From Nocardia thailandica NBRC 100428 (GTDB lineage: Bacteria; Actinomycetota; Actinomycetes; Mycobacteriales; Mycobacteriaceae), in the NCBI RefSeq assembly GCF_000308795.1, contig NZ_BAGK01000013.1, positions 1-49,405 of the forward strand: DNA of 49,405 nt, read 5' to 3'. Of the stretch, positions 35,543 to 45,283 are shown piece by piece (the stretch's first letter is position 1; each line of letters starts with the position of its first letter). Both the position numbers and the translations under genes were made by a program. The notes beneath the pieces are model-generated. The model was not told the DNA's origin. It saw only the letters and a program-made list of their open reading frames with translations, and searched no databases.

Positions 35543-35627
35543 CGGAGGATAGGGGATTTGAACCCCTGAGGGCGTTAACCCAACCCGCGTTCCAGGCGAG
35601 CGCCATAGGCCACTAGGCGAATCCTCC
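35543..35627 (-). tRNA. tRNA-Ser(GGA)
   Basis: Minus-strand class II tRNA. Acceptor GGAGGAT (35627-35621) pairs with ATCCTCC (35550-35544), discriminator G at 35543, CCA encoded at 35542-35540. Anticodon stem CTCGC/GCGGG, loop CTGGAAC, anticodon GGA at 35593-35591. It reads UCC/UCU. Confidence 0.95.
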
Positions 35628-35684
35628 GCTGAGCAGCATAGCGGGAGCACCCCCTGGCAAGGCAAATCGCCCCCTCGCGGGCGG

Positions 35685-36839
35685 CTACTTGCGCAGCGCG
35701 GCGAGGACCTTGCGGGCCTGGCCCTCGGCCGCCGTGGCGACCTGGAGCTGGTCGACCGTGCGGTCGCTGAAGATCATCGAGACGTCCAGCTCGACCTCGA
35801 AGAAGACGTTGCTGTCCTTGACCGCGAGGGTGTAGTGGTAGGTCGTGTCGGACACGCTCCAGGCGCTGAAGTGCGCCTCGCTGCCGAGGCCCGGCACGGC
35901 GCCCGAGGTGCGGCCCGAGCCGGTGGTCGACAGGTGCGAGGACTTCCAGGTCTCCATCCGGTCGCTGCCGTACTTGCTGGCGAAGTCGACGTCGACCGCG
36001 AGGCTCGCGTCGTCGGTGCTGCCGTACTTGGTCGGGGCGGTCTCGTTCTCCATCGAGCAGCGCAGCGAACCGCCGCCGGTGCGGCTGTTCGGCTGCTGCT
36101 CGGTGTGCTCGGGAGCCTTGTTCTGGCGGGTGGCCCACGTGTCGAGTACGGAACGGTCGAGCAGCGCGCACGCGTCGGTGACCTTGCTCATGCTGTAGTC
36201 GCCGTCCCAGGCGTTCTTCTCGTCGCCCGCGCCGCCGCCGAGGGCGAACGCGGCGATGACGCCGCCGACGAGCAGGACGACCGCGCCGAGCACGCCGAGC
36301 ACGATCCAGGTGGTGCTGCCGCCCGAGCGCTGCGGGGGCCGCGGCGGATAGCCGGGCGCCGCGCCGTAGCCGTACGGCTGGGCGACCGGCGGCTGCGGCA
36401 CCGCCTGCTGGTAGCCGGCCTGGGGATAGGCGGGCACGGACGGTGGGACGTACCCACCGGCCTGGGGATGGGCCGGTGTGGACGCCTGGGGATACGCGGG
36501 CGCCGACGCCTGCGGGTAGGCGGGCGTGGACGGCGGCGCGCCGTAGCCCTGCGGCGGCGCGGTGTAGGGCTGCTGCCCGCCCGCCAGGATGGTCGGATCC
36601 GCCCGGGAGGCGCCGCCACCGTCGAAGACGCCCGGACCGGTCTGCGGGACGGCGGCGTTGGGGTTGAACAGGGTCGGGTCCGCGGGCGGGACACCGGGAT
36701 TCGCGTTGAACAGCGTCGGGTCGGCCTGCGGGACACCGGGATTCGCGTTGAACACGGTCGGGTCGGGGACGGCGCCCGGCGCGGGGGTCGACCACCACTG
36801 CCGGTCGGCCTGCTCGTCCTTGTTCCTGTCGTCGCTCAC
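35685..36839 (-). CDS. Repeat-containing membrane-anchored protein with extracytoplasmic domain
   Basis: 384 residues in three parts. Residues 1-165 are low complexity: near-identical 14-residue units (ADPTLFNANPGVPQ and variants, period 42 bp, about 36660-36770) followed by AYPQAS repeats. One transmembrane helix (WIVLGVLGAVVLLVGGVIAAFAL) follows. The outer domain starts DYSMSKVTDACALLDRSVLDTW, with a second Cys in GGGSLRCSMEN, resembling DUF3558-like lipoprotein domains of mycolata. Orientation suggests a cytoplasmic disordered tail and an external sensor or binding domain. Function unknown. Confidence 0.85.
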   Translation of the reverse strand: MSDDRNKDEQADRQWWSTPAPGAVPDPTVFNANPGVPQADPTLFNANPGVPPADPTLFNPNAAVPQTGPGVFDGGGASRADPTILAGGQQPYTAPPQGYGAPPSTPAYPQASAPAYPQASTPAHPQAGGYVPPSVPAYPQAGYQQAVPQPPVAQPYGYGAAPGYPPRPPQRSGGSTTWIVLGVLGAVVLLVGGVIAAFALGGGAGDEKNAWDGDYSMSKVTDACALLDRSVLDTWATRQNKAPEHTEQQPNSRTGGGSLRCSMENETAPTKYGSTDDASLAVDVDFASKYGSDRMETWKSSHLSTTGSGRTSGAVPGLGSEAHFSAWSVSDTTYHYTLAVKDSNVFFEVELDVSMIFSDRTVDQLQVATAAEGQARKVLAALRK

Positions 36840-36940
36840 TGCACGCTCCCCTCGGTCAGTGCGGGCGTTCCCCGGCTGCCGGTCGGATCGTAGCCGCCGG
36901 CGCCGCGAACGGCCCGCGGAGTACCCGATGACCGGCCACG

Positions 36941-36969
36941 TTGGACGCAGCCCGGTGACCCGCTACACT
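36941..36969 (+). promoter_or_regulatory. Promoter of the SRP RNA gene
   Basis: TTGGAC (36941-36946), 17-base spacer, TACACT (36964-36969), placing transcription start at about 36977, where the folded RNA begins. Confidence 0.7.
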
Positions 36970-36976
36970 GGCCGAC

Positions 36977-37062
36977 GGATCCCGCGCGGCGCGCATCCTG
37001 TGAACTCCCCCAGGGCCGGAAGGCAGCAAGGGTCAACGGGCTCTGCCGGGTGCGCGGGGTCC
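36977..37062 (+). ncRNA. ffs: Signal recognition particle RNA (4.5S type)
   Basis: The conserved domain IV hairpin is unmistakable: CAGGGCCGGAAGGCAGCAAG then GGTCAACGGGCTCTGCCGGG, containing the GGAA tetraloop side and the AGCA internal loop that bind Ffh. The ends close by pairing GATCCCGCGC (36978-36987) with GCGCGGGGTC (37052-37061). The boundaries are inferred from pairing and the promoter. It precedes the aminotransferase gene. Confidence 0.93.
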
Positions 37063-37137
37063 CCTCAATCCTCTGTCGGGGTCCGGCGATCCGATCCGCC
37101 CCGGATACCCCACCGATTTCGGGCAAACGCCGGGTAA

Positions 37138-39281
<2,144 letters not shown>

Positions 39282-39318
39282 GTATCGAGCCTAATGTGAG
39301 TTGTGCCACGATGGGAGC

Positions 39319-39906
39319 ATGCCCCGCAGACCTCGCAGCCTCCGCCTGGCCCAGGATCCCGAAGCCGACCGATTGCTGAGCACGGACGACTTCGCGCTGC
39401 TGCTCGGGATGCTGCTCGATCAGCAGTATCCGATGGAACACGCATTTCGCGGACCGCAAAAACTGGCGGAGCGGATGGGTGGATTCGGTCTGCGCGCGAT
39501 CGCGGAGGCCGATCCGGCCGCGTTCGAGGAATTGGCCGCGACGCCACCCGCCATTCACCGTTACGGCCGTTCGATGGCCCGGCGCGCCCAGGCGCTCGCG
39601 CAGTACATCATCGAGCACTACGACGGGGAGCCGTCGCGGATCTGGACCGAGGGCGAACCCGATGGAAAAGAGGTGTTGCGCAGATTGCGCGAACTCCCCG
39701 GTTTCGGTGAACAGAAAGCGAAAATCTTCCTGGCACTTCTCGGAAAACAATGTGACGTTCGTCCTACCGGATGGCGCGAATCGGCCGGTTCCTACGGAGA
39801 TGAAGGATCTCGGCGTTCGGTGGCCGATGTCGTCGACGCCGAAACGTTGAGCGAGGTAAGAGATTTCAAGAAGCGGGCCAAGGCGGCCGCGCGATCCGCG
39901 TCGTGA
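39319..39906 (+). CDS. HhH-GPD type base-excision repair protein
   Basis: 195 residues of the actinobacterial HhH-GPD-type family: FALLLGMLLDQQYPMEHAFRGPQKLAERMGG at the start (the MLLDQQ helix is typical of the glycosylase fold) and the helix-hairpin-helix LRRLRELPGFGEQKAKIFLALLGKQ (121-145). The usual catalytic region downstream is short (CDVRPTGWRES), so lyase activity is uncertain. GC content and codon bias are lower in the second half. ATG at 39319 follows GGGAG. Confidence 0.85.
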   Translation: MPRRPRSLRLAQDPEADRLLSTDDFALLLGMLLDQQYPMEHAFRGPQKLAERMGGFGLRAIAEADPAAFEELAATPPAIHRYGRSMARRAQALAQYIIEHYDGEPSRIWTEGEPDGKEVLRRLRELPGFGEQKAKIFLALLGKQCDVRPTGWRESAGSYGDEGSRRSVADVVDAETLSEVRDFKKRAKAAARSAS

Positions 39907-40013
39907 ATAGAAAGTTCTGATAGTCCGAATCACGTTGTTTTTATGTCTCGCGCCCTCGGTGGATGTGCTTCAGGCTGGCTGCCGCAAGCTCCACTCCAGA
40001 TGAGGACACAGAT

Positions 40014-40715
40014 ATGAAGATGCGGAAGTTCGCCGTGGTCGCGGCACTGGTTGCGGCGACCACCGCGGTTGTCTCCGGCACCTCCTACGCCGAACCGGCT
40101 GCCGAGGCCGCTGCCCCGATCAACTACGAGGCCAAGGTCGTCGACGGCCAGAAGTCCGTCATCACCACCGACGCAGGCTCGCTGGTCGTCGAGGACGGCG
40201 TCTTCAAGATCAAGGCCGCCAACGGCACCACGGTCGCGGGCACCGAGCTCAAGTACCGCATCGACGACTTCGAGCTGCCCATCGCCGCCGAGATCGCGGG
40301 CAACACCGCCACCCTGACCCCCGTGGTCGACGCCTCCCAGGCCGTGTACAAGCCGGTCGCCCTGCCCTACGAGGACAAGGCCCCGTTCAAGAACGAGTAC
40401 GACCGTGAGGTCGCGGCCTGGTCGCGTCTGACTTCCACCATCTCCATGGGCGCCACCATCGGCACCCTGGTCGGCGGCCTGAGCGGCGCGGCCATCGGTT
40501 GCGTCGCCGGCGCCATCGCCGGTCTGGCCGCCACCGGCGTCCTGCTCGCCCTGTTCGGTGCGGGCCCGATCGCGGGTTGCGTCGTCGGCGCCGCCGGTGT
40601 CGGCTTCCTCGGCACCCTGATCGGCCAGATCTTCATCACCGCGCCGGTCGCCATCGCCGCCGCGATCCAGTACTTCAGCACCATCAACCAGCCTGCGCCG
40701 ACCCCGGCCAAGTAA
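40014..40715 (+). CDS. Secreted protein with glycine-zipper hydrophobic region (nocardial type)
   Basis: 233 residues. A Sec signal peptide (MKMRKFAVVAALVAATTAVVSGTSYA, probable cleavage after SYA) is followed by a 90-residue beta-rich domain (NYEAKVVDGQKSVITTDAGSLVVEDG). The C-terminal half, after KNEYDREVAAWSRL, is a Gly/Ala-zipper membrane-active region with two cysteines (GGLSGAAIGCVAGAIAGLAATG, AGCVVGAAGVGFLGTLIGQIF). It may insert into the mycomembrane. I recall similar proteins only from Nocardia and relatives; no function known. GAGGA precedes ATG 40014, and a terminator follows. Confidence 0.8.
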   Translation: MKMRKFAVVAALVAATTAVVSGTSYAEPAAEAAAPINYEAKVVDGQKSVITTDAGSLVVEDGVFKIKAANGTTVAGTELKYRIDDFELPIAAEIAGNTATLTPVVDASQAVYKPVALPYEDKAPFKNEYDREVAAWSRLTSTISMGATIGTLVGGLSGAAIGCVAGAIAGLAATGVLLALFGAGPIAGCVVGAAGVGFLGTLIGQIFITAPVAIAAAIQYFSTINQPAPTPAK

Positions 40716-40737
40716 TACCGCCCGGTCAGGTCCCGCG

Positions 40738-40764
40738 ACCCCACCCGAATACTTCGGGTGGGGT
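40738..40764 (+). terminator. Rho-independent terminator
   Basis: Perfect 12-bp stem ACCCCACCCGAA (40738-40749) / TTCGGGTGGGGT (40753-40764), 3-base loop, then TT. Confidence 0.8.
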
Positions 40765-40845
40765 TTCGCGCTGCTCCGCGAGCCCGGTGGCGGGGCGCTG
40801 ACCAGCGACTATTCTGTTGCCAACCCCACATTGCGCCGGTTTCGG

Positions 40846-40874
40846 TTGTCTGGCATCCGGATTCGGGTTAGCCT
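40846..40874 (+). promoter_or_regulatory. Promoter of a leaderless leader-peptide transcript
   Basis: TTGTCT (40846-40851), 17-base spacer, TAGCCT (40869-40874). Seven bases separate the -10 from the ATG at 40882, so transcription should start at the start codon. Confidence 0.6.
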
Positions 40875-40881
40875 GATCGTT

Positions 40882-40989
40882 ATGTCCGGCACCCACGCTC
40901 TCCTCCCGCGGGTCACCTACGTGACCACCGCGCTGGGTCTGCGTCTGCCGTTGACTCGTGAACTGTGTCGTTCCTGCTGCTGCAGCTGA
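40882..40989 (+). CDS. Poly-cysteine leader peptide (putative cysteine-responsive attenuator)
   Basis: 35-codon ORF, MSGTHALLPR... ending ELCRSCCCS-stop, with four Cys among the last seven codons and three TGC in a row. It begins at a predicted leaderless start and lies 81 bases before the ROK gene. In mycobacteria, leaderless ORFs with consecutive Cys codons act as cysteine-responsive attenuators. Here the Cys codons overlap a possible hairpin: GCAGC (40982-40986) and GAGCC (40988-40992) can pair with GCTGC (41008-41012) and GGCTC (40999-41003). Ribosome stalling could therefore change folding before the ROK start site. Confidence 0.65.
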   Translation: MSGTHALLPRVTYVTTALGLRLPLTRELCRSCCCS

Positions 40990-41070
40990 GCCCTCTCCGG
41001 CTCGTGTGCTGCCACGTGGCCCGTGTAGGCAATTCCGTTGGGACAACGGGATTTCAGCAAGGAACTTCAT

Positions 41071-42351
41071 ATGTCTGCCCCCATTCTCGACCGTCCTGGC
41101 GTTTCCCGGGCCGGTAGCGGTCGCGCCCGCGCCGTCCGCCCCGTCGTCGCCCCCGAGCTCCGTCGCAGCGACAACCCCGCCGCCGCCGTCCTGCGGACCG
41201 CCGCCTCCGGCCCGGTCTCGCGCGACAACGCCGCGCGGGCGACGGGCCTGAGCATCGCCACGGTCAACCGCCAGGTCGCCGCGCTGCTCACCGCCGGTCT
41301 CCTGCGGGAACGCCCCGACCTCACCGCCGCGGGCGCGGTCGGCCGTCCTCGCGTGCCGTTCGAGATCGACCACGAGGCCTACCTCACCCTCGGCATCCAC
41401 ATCGGCGCCGCGGCCACCAAGATCGTCGCCGCCGACCTGCGCGGCCGCATCCTCGGTGGCCTGGCCATCGCGACCCCGCAGACCGGCCAGGAATTCGCGG
41501 TGACCACCGTCGCCCGCAGCGCCAAGGCGTTCCTGCAGCGCTGGCATCGCCGCAAGCCGCTGTGGGCCGGTATCGCCATCGGCGGCCGGGTCGACGCGCT
41601 GACCGGTGTGGTCGACCACCCCAAGCTCGGCTGGCAGGGCGCCCCCATCGGCGCGGTGCTGTCCGAGGTGCTCGAACTGCCGGTCTCGGTGGCGCCGCAC
41701 GTGGAGGCCATGGCCGCCTCCGAACTGCTGCTGCCCACCGTCGACGCGCGCCGCGTCGACCGCACGGCCGGCACCGATCCGCAGCGCGGCTCCAGCCTGT
41801 ACTTCTACGTCCGCGAGACCGCGGGCATCGCGGTCACCCTCGACGGCCGCGTGCACACCCCGAGCAACGGGCCCGGCTCCATCGCCCACCTGCCGACCGG
41901 CTCGGACGTGCAGTGCGACTGCGGCCGACGCGGCTGCCTCGAGGTGACCGTCGGTGACCGGGCGCTGCACGCCAGGGCGGTGGGCCGCGGCATCGTCCCC
42001 GCCTACAACGGCACCACCCCGACCGCGATCACCGATGTCTACCGGGCCGCCGAATCCGGTTCCGAGGACGCGCGGGAACTGCTCGCCGAGCGCGCCACCA
42101 TGCTCGGCCAGACCGTGGCGCTGGTCCGCGACATGCTCAACCCCGACCGCGTCGTGCTCGGCGGCCAGGCGTTCACCGGCTACCGCCCGGCCGTCGCGCA
42201 CGCCGCGCGCGCCTTCACCGCGAGCACCCAGCTGCCGCCCACCGACATCCGGATCAGCGGATTCGGCGGCAAGGTGCAGGAATTCGCGGCCGTGGTCACC
42301 TCGCTGAGCGCGATCTACGCCGACCCGCTCGCCGCCCTGCGGCGGGTCTGA
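41071..42351 (+). CDS. ROK family regulator/kinase-fold protein (Rv0485-like)
   Basis: 426 residues. N-terminal winged helix (about 35-95): NPAAAVLRTAASGPVSRDNAARATGLSIATVNRQVAALLTAGLLRER. Then the ROK actin-like fold: TLGIHIGAAATKIVAADLRGRIL, GIAIGGRVDALTGVVDHPKLGW, the zinc motif CDCGRRGCLE and RDMLNPDRVVLGGQAF. It closely follows mycobacterial Rv0485, a regulatory ROK protein; sugar-kinase activity is uncertain. AAGGAA lies seven bases before ATG 41071. The poly-Cys leader upstream suggests its synthesis responds to cysteine or sulfur status. Confidence 0.88.
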   Translation: MSAPILDRPGVSRAGSGRARAVRPVVAPELRRSDNPAAAVLRTAASGPVSRDNAARATGLSIATVNRQVAALLTAGLLRERPDLTAAGAVGRPRVPFEIDHEAYLTLGIHIGAAATKIVAADLRGRILGGLAIATPQTGQEFAVTTVARSAKAFLQRWHRRKPLWAGIAIGGRVDALTGVVDHPKLGWQGAPIGAVLSEVLELPVSVAPHVEAMAASELLLPTVDARRVDRTAGTDPQRGSSLYFYVRETAGIAVTLDGRVHTPSNGPGSIAHLPTGSDVQCDCGRRGCLEVTVGDRALHARAVGRGIVPAYNGTTPTAITDVYRAAESGSEDARELLAERATMLGQTVALVRDMLNPDRVVLGGQAFTGYRPAVAHAARAFTASTQLPPTDIRISGFGGKVQEFAAVVTSLSAIYADPLAALRRV

Positions 42352-42364
42352 CCGCACCGACGAC

Positions 42365-42393
42365 GGCGCCCGGCGGGAAACCGCCGGGGCGCC
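42365..42393. terminator. Bidirectional terminator between convergent genes
   Basis: Stem GGCGCCCGGCGG (42365-42376) / CCGCCGGGGCGCC (42381-42393) with one bulged G and a GAAA tetraloop, between stops at 42351 and 42410. Confidence 0.7.
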
Positions 42394-42409
42394 GCACGTT
42401 TCGGGGACG

Positions 42410-44032
42410 CTACTTGAACGCCGACTCCAGTGCCGTGATGAAGAACGGGAACTGGGAGGCGAAGCGGTACAGGTTGCGGTCGTTGTCGTAGCCGCCGAAC
42501 CAGTACAGGCCGGGCTGGGAGTCGGCGCTCGGGTCCAGGTCGCGGAACGCGCGGATCCAATTGTCGGCGCGGCCGCTGATGACCGTGTAGGGCAGGGCGC
42601 GGGAGAACACCGTCTCCTGGTCCTGCGGCGGGATCTGTTCGCGCCGCACGTTGTCCAGGCCTCGCTGCATGGCCCGGATCCGCCCGGCGAGCACATCGCC
42701 GTGCGGGGTGCGCACCGGCAGGTACTTGGGCAGCAGCGCCGCGGCCACGCCGCCGAGCGCGACGGCGACGCCGACCAGCGCCTGCCCGGACGCCAGCGCC
42801 AGCGCGACGGTGGCGATCACGCCGAGCACGATCAGCGCGCCGCCGACCCACAGCGGCAGCGAGCGCTGCCTGGCATCGGCGAGCAGGCCGCCGGACACGG
42901 CGTCGGCGCGCATGGCGGCGCGCAGCGGCTCCAGCGCGAGCCTGCCCGGCGCGCGCAGCTCCCGCACGGCGACCGAATCGGTGCCCTCGGGCAGCAGCGC
43001 CTCGTAGACCGCCCGCTCGTAGTCGCGCAGCTGATCGTCGGGCGGGTTCACCCGGGTCAGCCGCCAGTCGTCCTCGCCGCGCGCGTTCACCGGCGCGATC
43101 CACAGGTAGCGGCGGACCGCGAGATCGACCACGGTGGCGGTGATGTCGACCGGATCGACGTGCTCGTCGAGCACCAGGCCCGCCTCGCCGGGCAGGACGC
43201 CGTCGGGGGAGGCGAAGGCGAGGTCGCCGCCCGGCCCGGTCACCAGCGGATCGAACTCCTCGGTGCCCGCGACCGCCGCGGCCGCGCGCCTGCGGGCCAG
43301 CAGCACCCAGGCCACCATCGCGGCAAGGGCGGCGAGCAGCACGCCGAAGGCGACCAGCACCGGCGTGGTGAAGGCGAAGGCGTTGCCGGACTTGCCGTCC
43401 CGGATGTCGGCGTTGGCGGGCACCGTGCCCGGCGGCAGCTGCAGGGTCAGGTCGATGACGTCGCCTCTGCGCACGTCGGTCTGGGTGAGGTAGAGCGTGC
43501 CGTCCGGTTCGACCCGGACGTCGGCACAGCCGCGGCTGTTGCCCGCCGAGCCGAGTTTGCAGTCGACGATGCCCATCTGGAAGCTCGGGCTGATCACCGA
43601 GACGTCCAGTTTCGCGATGTCGGCGCCGACCGCGCCGACCCAGTGGAAGGTCTGCGTCCCCGGGGCGTCGGCGACGGTGTTGTGCACCGAATAGCGGAAC
43701 CGGGATTCGCCCGGCGAGGACTTGACGACGAACTGTTCGCCGACGGTCGTCGCCGTGCCCGTGCCCTCGGCCTGCACGTCGGTGACCCGGAAGACCCGTT
43801 CGACGTCCTCGCCGATCTTCACCCGCAGCGGCAGCGACATGGTGAACGAGCCCTCCGGCGGCACCGAGACGGTCTCGTCGACCTTCAGCACGCCGGCCCG
43901 GTCCAGGGTCAGGTCGGCGGTGATGGAGACGGCGGTTGGCGAGGGCTCCGCGTGGGCTACCGGCGCGGACGCGAGCAGGCCCGCCGTGGCGAGCAGCAGT
44001 GCGGCGGCGGTGCCCCCCCGAAATGTGAGCAT
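42410..44032 (-). CDS. DUF2207 domain membrane protein
   Basis: 540 residues. Signal peptide (LTFRGGTAAALLLATAGLLASAPVAHA), then the extracytoplasmic DUF2207 beta domain (ITADLTLDRAGVLKVDETVSVPPEGSFTMSLPLR; FRYSVHNTVADAPGTQTFHWVGAVGADIAKLDVSV, with a Cys pair VDCKLG/RGCADV). A transmembrane helix (TTPVLVAFGVLLAALAAMVAWVLLA), a cytoplasmic stretch, two more helices (LWVGGALIVLGVIATVALALA, ALVGVAVALGGVAAALL) and a C-terminal soluble end (RALPYTVISGRADNWIRAF..LYWFGGYD) follow. The role in the envelope is unknown. Divergent from the metallopeptidase gene by 67 bases. Confidence 0.87.
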   Translation of the reverse strand: MLTFRGGTAAALLLATAGLLASAPVAHAEPSPTAVSITADLTLDRAGVLKVDETVSVPPEGSFTMSLPLRVKIGEDVERVFRVTDVQAEGTGTATTVGEQFVVKSSPGESRFRYSVHNTVADAPGTQTFHWVGAVGADIAKLDVSVISPSFQMGIVDCKLGSAGNSRGCADVRVEPDGTLYLTQTDVRRGDVIDLTLQLPPGTVPANADIRDGKSGNAFAFTTPVLVAFGVLLAALAAMVAWVLLARRRAAAAVAGTEEFDPLVTGPGGDLAFASPDGVLPGEAGLVLDEHVDPVDITATVVDLAVRRYLWIAPVNARGEDDWRLTRVNPPDDQLRDYERAVYEALLPEGTDSVAVRELRAPGRLALEPLRAAMRADAVSGGLLADARQRSLPLWVGGALIVLGVIATVALALASGQALVGVAVALGGVAAALLPKYLPVRTPHGDVLAGRIRAMQRGLDNVRREQIPPQDQETVFSRALPYTVISGRADNWIRAFRDLDPSADSQPGLYWFGGYDNDRNLYRFASQFPFFITALESAFK

Positions 44033-44099
44033 GGCTGACTACTCTAGACAGCTTGCTATCCTGCTGTCGGCTACCTACTAGACGAGGGGGTACGGCGGG

Positions 44100-45227
44100 G
44101 TGACACAACCACCGTACGGATATGGGCCCACCGGGCCCGGTGGACGTCCGATCCCGCCCCGGCCCGGCTACGGCGCACCGCAGGGTCCGCCCGGCTACCG
44201 GCCCGGCTACGGCGCGCCCGGTTACCCGCCGCAGTACGGCCATCCCGGGTACCAGCAGCCCGGATACCCGCCCGCGGGGTACGGGCAGCCGCAGGGATAC
44301 CGGCCGCCGCCCATGCCGTACGGGCCGCCCGGCCGTCAGCCGCCGCCCCGGCGCAAGCGCGGTGGCGGCTTCACCGCCTTCCTGCTCGTCGTGCTGTTCC
44401 TCGTCGTCGGCGGCCTGGTCCGCTACGGCGTCCGGCACGGCTTCGACCTGGAGGCCGGAACGGGCGGCCTCGCACCGAGTTTCACCTTCACCCCGACCAG
44501 CGGCGCGGCCGCGCCCGCCGAGACCGGCACCAACCCGTTGCTCACCGACAGCAACGGCGCCCTCGTGCCCGCCTCCTGCGACTACGCCCCGTGGGGCACC
44601 GCCGAGGCCAAGGCGCGGGCGTTCTTCGAATCCGCGGCACGCTGCCTGGAGTCGGCGTGGAAACCGCTGCTGGAGAAGAACCAGCTGCCGTACCAGTCGC
44701 CCGCGCTGAGCGTCACCGCGACGACCGACGGCATCACCACCCCCTGCACGGGGTCGACCAGTAATTTCGCCGCCTTCTACTGCGCGGCGAACAAGACCAT
44801 CTACATGCCGATCAGCCAGTTGCAGACCGACATCTTCAAGGACAACTGGGTGGTCTACCTGTCGGTGTTCGCCCACGAGTTCGGGCACCACGTGCAGGCG
44901 CAGTCCGGAATCCTGAAGAAGGCCAACAGCGATCGGGTCGACGCGGGCGTGCGGTCCGCCAAGGGCCTCGAGCTCTCGCGGCGGGTCGAGTTGCAGGCCA
45001 ACTGCTTCGACGGCATGTACATCGGGGTGTCCAACAAGGCGGGCTCGCTGAGCGCGGGGCAGGTCACCGTCGCCAAGCGCGACGCGTACGGCCGCGGCGA
45101 CGGTCCCGGCGACATGCGCGACCACGGCAGTTCCCAGCACGGCGGCGAGTGGTTCGAGCTCGGTCTCGACCGCAATCGCACGGCCCAGTGCAACACCTTC
45201 ACCGCCTCGGCGAGCGACGTCAGCTGA
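44100..45227 (+). CDS. Neutral zinc metallopeptidase (YpfJ family) with Pro/Gly/Tyr-rich N-terminus
   Basis: 375 residues. Residues 1-85 are a disordered repeat (GYGAPQGPPGYRPGYGAPGYPPQ). One transmembrane helix (FTAFLLVVLFLVVGGLVRYG) leads to an extracytoplasmic peptidase domain of the PF04228 type: ESAWKPLLEKNQLPYQSPAL, FYCAANKTIYMP, the zinc motif HEFGHH at residues 259-264, and RRVELQANCFDGMY, whose Glu may be the third ligand. Four Cys are conserved within the domain. GTG at 44100 follows GAGGGGG. Substrate unknown. Confidence 0.9.
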   Translation: MTQPPYGYGPTGPGGRPIPPRPGYGAPQGPPGYRPGYGAPGYPPQYGHPGYQQPGYPPAGYGQPQGYRPPPMPYGPPGRQPPPRRKRGGGFTAFLLVVLFLVVGGLVRYGVRHGFDLEAGTGGLAPSFTFTPTSGAAAPAETGTNPLLTDSNGALVPASCDYAPWGTAEAKARAFFESAARCLESAWKPLLEKNQLPYQSPALSVTATTDGITTPCTGSTSNFAAFYCAANKTIYMPISQLQTDIFKDNWVVYLSVFAHEFGHHVQAQSGILKKANSDRVDAGVRSAKGLELSRRVELQANCFDGMYIGVSNKAGSLSAGQVTVAKRDAYGRGDGPGDMRDHGSSQHGGEWFELGLDRNRTAQCNTFTASASDVS

Positions 45228-45238
45228 CCCGGAACACC

Positions 45239-45275
45239 CGAGGGGCCCGCCGTCTTCCCGACGACGGGCCCCTCG
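45239..45275. terminator. Bidirectional terminator
   Basis: 16-bp stem with one mismatch, CGAGGGGCCCGCCGTC (45239-45254) / GACGACGGGCCCCTCG (45260-45275), between convergent stops at 45227 and 45284. Confidence 0.82.
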
Positions 45276-45283
45276 TTCGTATG

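Noticed and set aside
35197..35616. 139-codon plus-strand frame over the DUF5994 promoter and tRNA-Ser(GGA)
   Set aside because: It overlaps a tRNA on the opposite strand and lacks a ribosome-binding site or family features.
35543..35627. tRNA-Ser(GGA) as an integration site of a mobile element
   Set aside because: No integrase, no duplicated tRNA 3' end and no transposase were seen in the window.
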